This document shows, piece after piece, positions 11,571 through 12,341 of a stretch of 12,341 nt of DNA. Origin of the DNA: Dehalococcoidia bacterium (lineage in GTDB: Bacteria > Chloroflexota > Dehalococcoidia > Dehalococcoidales > W693); assembly GCA_011170385.1 (NCBI GenBank), contig DUFE01000085.1:8879-21219 (forward strand), read 5' to 3'. Numbering within the stretch: the stretch's first letter is position 1; each line of letters opens with the position of its first letter. The position numbers and the translations under genes are program-made. The notes beneath the pieces were generated by a model. The model had not been told where the DNA came from and searched no databases. It was given only the letters and a program-made list of their open reading frames with translations.

Positions 11571-12341
11571 TCAAAGTATTACCAGGTTGTTGCGGTGCAC
11601 CACTTCGGTGCCGTAGTCGTAGCCCAGCAGGGAGGCGATATGCCCGGAGTGAGAGCCCATTATGGCTTCGATGTCCGCCGAGCTGTAGTTGGTGATGCCG
11701 CAGCCGATACGTGTTCCCTGCTGGTCATGGATATTGACTATATCGCCCCGCTGGAACTTCCCCTGCAAGCTCTTGACGCCAGCCGGGAGTAGACTGCGCT
11801 GCTGGCTCTTTAGCGCGCGAGCGGCACCGCTGTCTACTATGAGTTTACCCCGTATGCAAAGACCGCTCAACATCCAGCGCTTGCGGCTTTCGATTTTGAT
11901 ATGAGCGGGCGGAAAAATTGTGCCGATGGCTTCGCCTGCAGCCAGACGGGTGATGACGTCAGTTTCAAGTCCATCGGCGATAATCACAGTTACGCCGGAG
12001 GCGGTCGCCAGTTTAGCCGCCTCTATCTTGGTCGCCATGCCGCCGGTGCCTGCATTATTTCGGGTATCGGCTGCCAGCCGCTCTATCTCTGTATCTATCT
12101 TGTCTACCCTGGGAATCAGGTGAGCTTCGGGATGGTGCTGGGGGTCGGCGGTATAAAGTCCACCGATATCGGTCAGCATCATCAACAGGTCGGCGTCGAT
12201 GAGGTTAGCCACCATTGCTGAGAGGTTGTCGTTATCACCGAACTCGGCTTCCTGAATCTCATCCACGGCGACGACGTCGTTCTCGTTGACGATGCACAGC
12301 ACCCGTAGCTCCAGCAGGCTAAGCAAGGTATTACGTGTGTT
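11571..12341 (-). CDS. proB: Glutamate 5-kinase, N-terminus beyond the window
   Basis: The C-terminal 256 codons of glutamate 5-kinase, which phosphorylates glutamate as the first committed step of proline synthesis. The reading frame stays open to the right edge (NTRNTLLSLLELRVLCIVN), so the N-terminal roughly 110 residues are outside. Present are NENDVVAVDEI, FGDNDNLSAMVA and LLMMLTDIGGLYTADP of the amino-acid kinase domain, TGGMATKIEAAKLA of its nucleotide-binding part, and a C-terminal PUA domain (from about SRKRWMLSG to the end), as in the long bacterial form. Feedback control by proline is known for the family. It heads the minus-strand cluster proB, two small genes, proA. Confidence 0.95.
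   Translation of the reverse strand, partial: NTRNTLLSLLELRVLCIVNENDVVAVDEIQEAEFGDNDNLSAMVANLIDADLLMMLTDIGGLYTADPQHHPEAHLIPRVDKIDTEIERLAADTRNNAGTGGMATKIEAAKLATASGVTVIIADGLETDVITRLAAGEAIGTIFPPAHIKIESRKRWMLSGLCIRGKLIVDSGAARALKSQQRSLLPAGVKSLQGKFQRGDIVNIHDQQGTRIGCGITNYSSADIEAIMGSHSGHIASLLGYDYGTEVVHRNNLVIL

Noticed and set aside
11554..11574. TTG start at 11574 for the small gene after proB
   Set aside because: It overlaps the proB stop and lacks a ribosome site, while ATG 11553 has AAGGAG just before it.

Overview
The window looks like part of a bacterial chromosome from an anaerobe rich in corrinoid-type methyltransferases. A Chloroflexota/Dehalococcoidia-like host fits best: several UroD-superfamily methyltransferase paralogs, internalin-like LRR lipoproteins and ICMT-like membrane proteins next to ordinary housekeeping genes. 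This is an inference from gene content, not a proven taxonomic call.

Left part (1 to about 8500), AT-rich and accessory in character. In order: a UroD-superfamily Zn methyltransferase (170-1255), two tandem membrane methyltransferases of the isoprenylcysteine methyltransferase type (1417-2001, 2025-2588), a TMEM175/DUF1211 channel-like protein on the minus strand (2712-3350), a zinc-independent MDR oxidoreductase (3516-4469), a 66-residue Cys-rich protein (4680-4880), an acyl-CoA dehydrogenase homologue lacking its usual catalytic glutamate (4966-6141), a second UroD-superfamily methyltransferase (6340-7413) and an LRR lipoprotein (7566-8468). Almost every plus-strand unit is preceded by a near-identical promoter: TTGACA, a 17-bp conserved spacer and TAGATT or TACTAT. 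Three to five copies carry further conserved upstream sequence. Two units, the Cys-rich protein and the LRR lipoprotein, also share a 46-nt identical leader that folds into covarying hairpins ending in a T-run, which looks like an attenuator or riboswitch.

Boundary (8469-8748). A copy of the intergenic repeat runs straight into a degenerate 3' half of a tRNA, followed by G-rich/C-rich low-complexity sequence. This may mark the edge of an acquired segment.

Right part (8749-12341), higher GC and housekeeping: RNase PH (rph), then on the minus strand proA (9484-10758), two small paralogous genes of unknown function (10933-11238, 11293-11553) and proB (running off the right edge). proB, the two small genes and proA lie in one direction and may form a proline-biosynthesis cluster, although proA also has its own possible -10.

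Together the left part reads as a set of separately promoted, probably co-regulated units for methyl transfer and acyl-CoA/alcohol redox chemistry. The strongest candidates for something undescribed are the duplicated leader RNA and the repeated promoter module.
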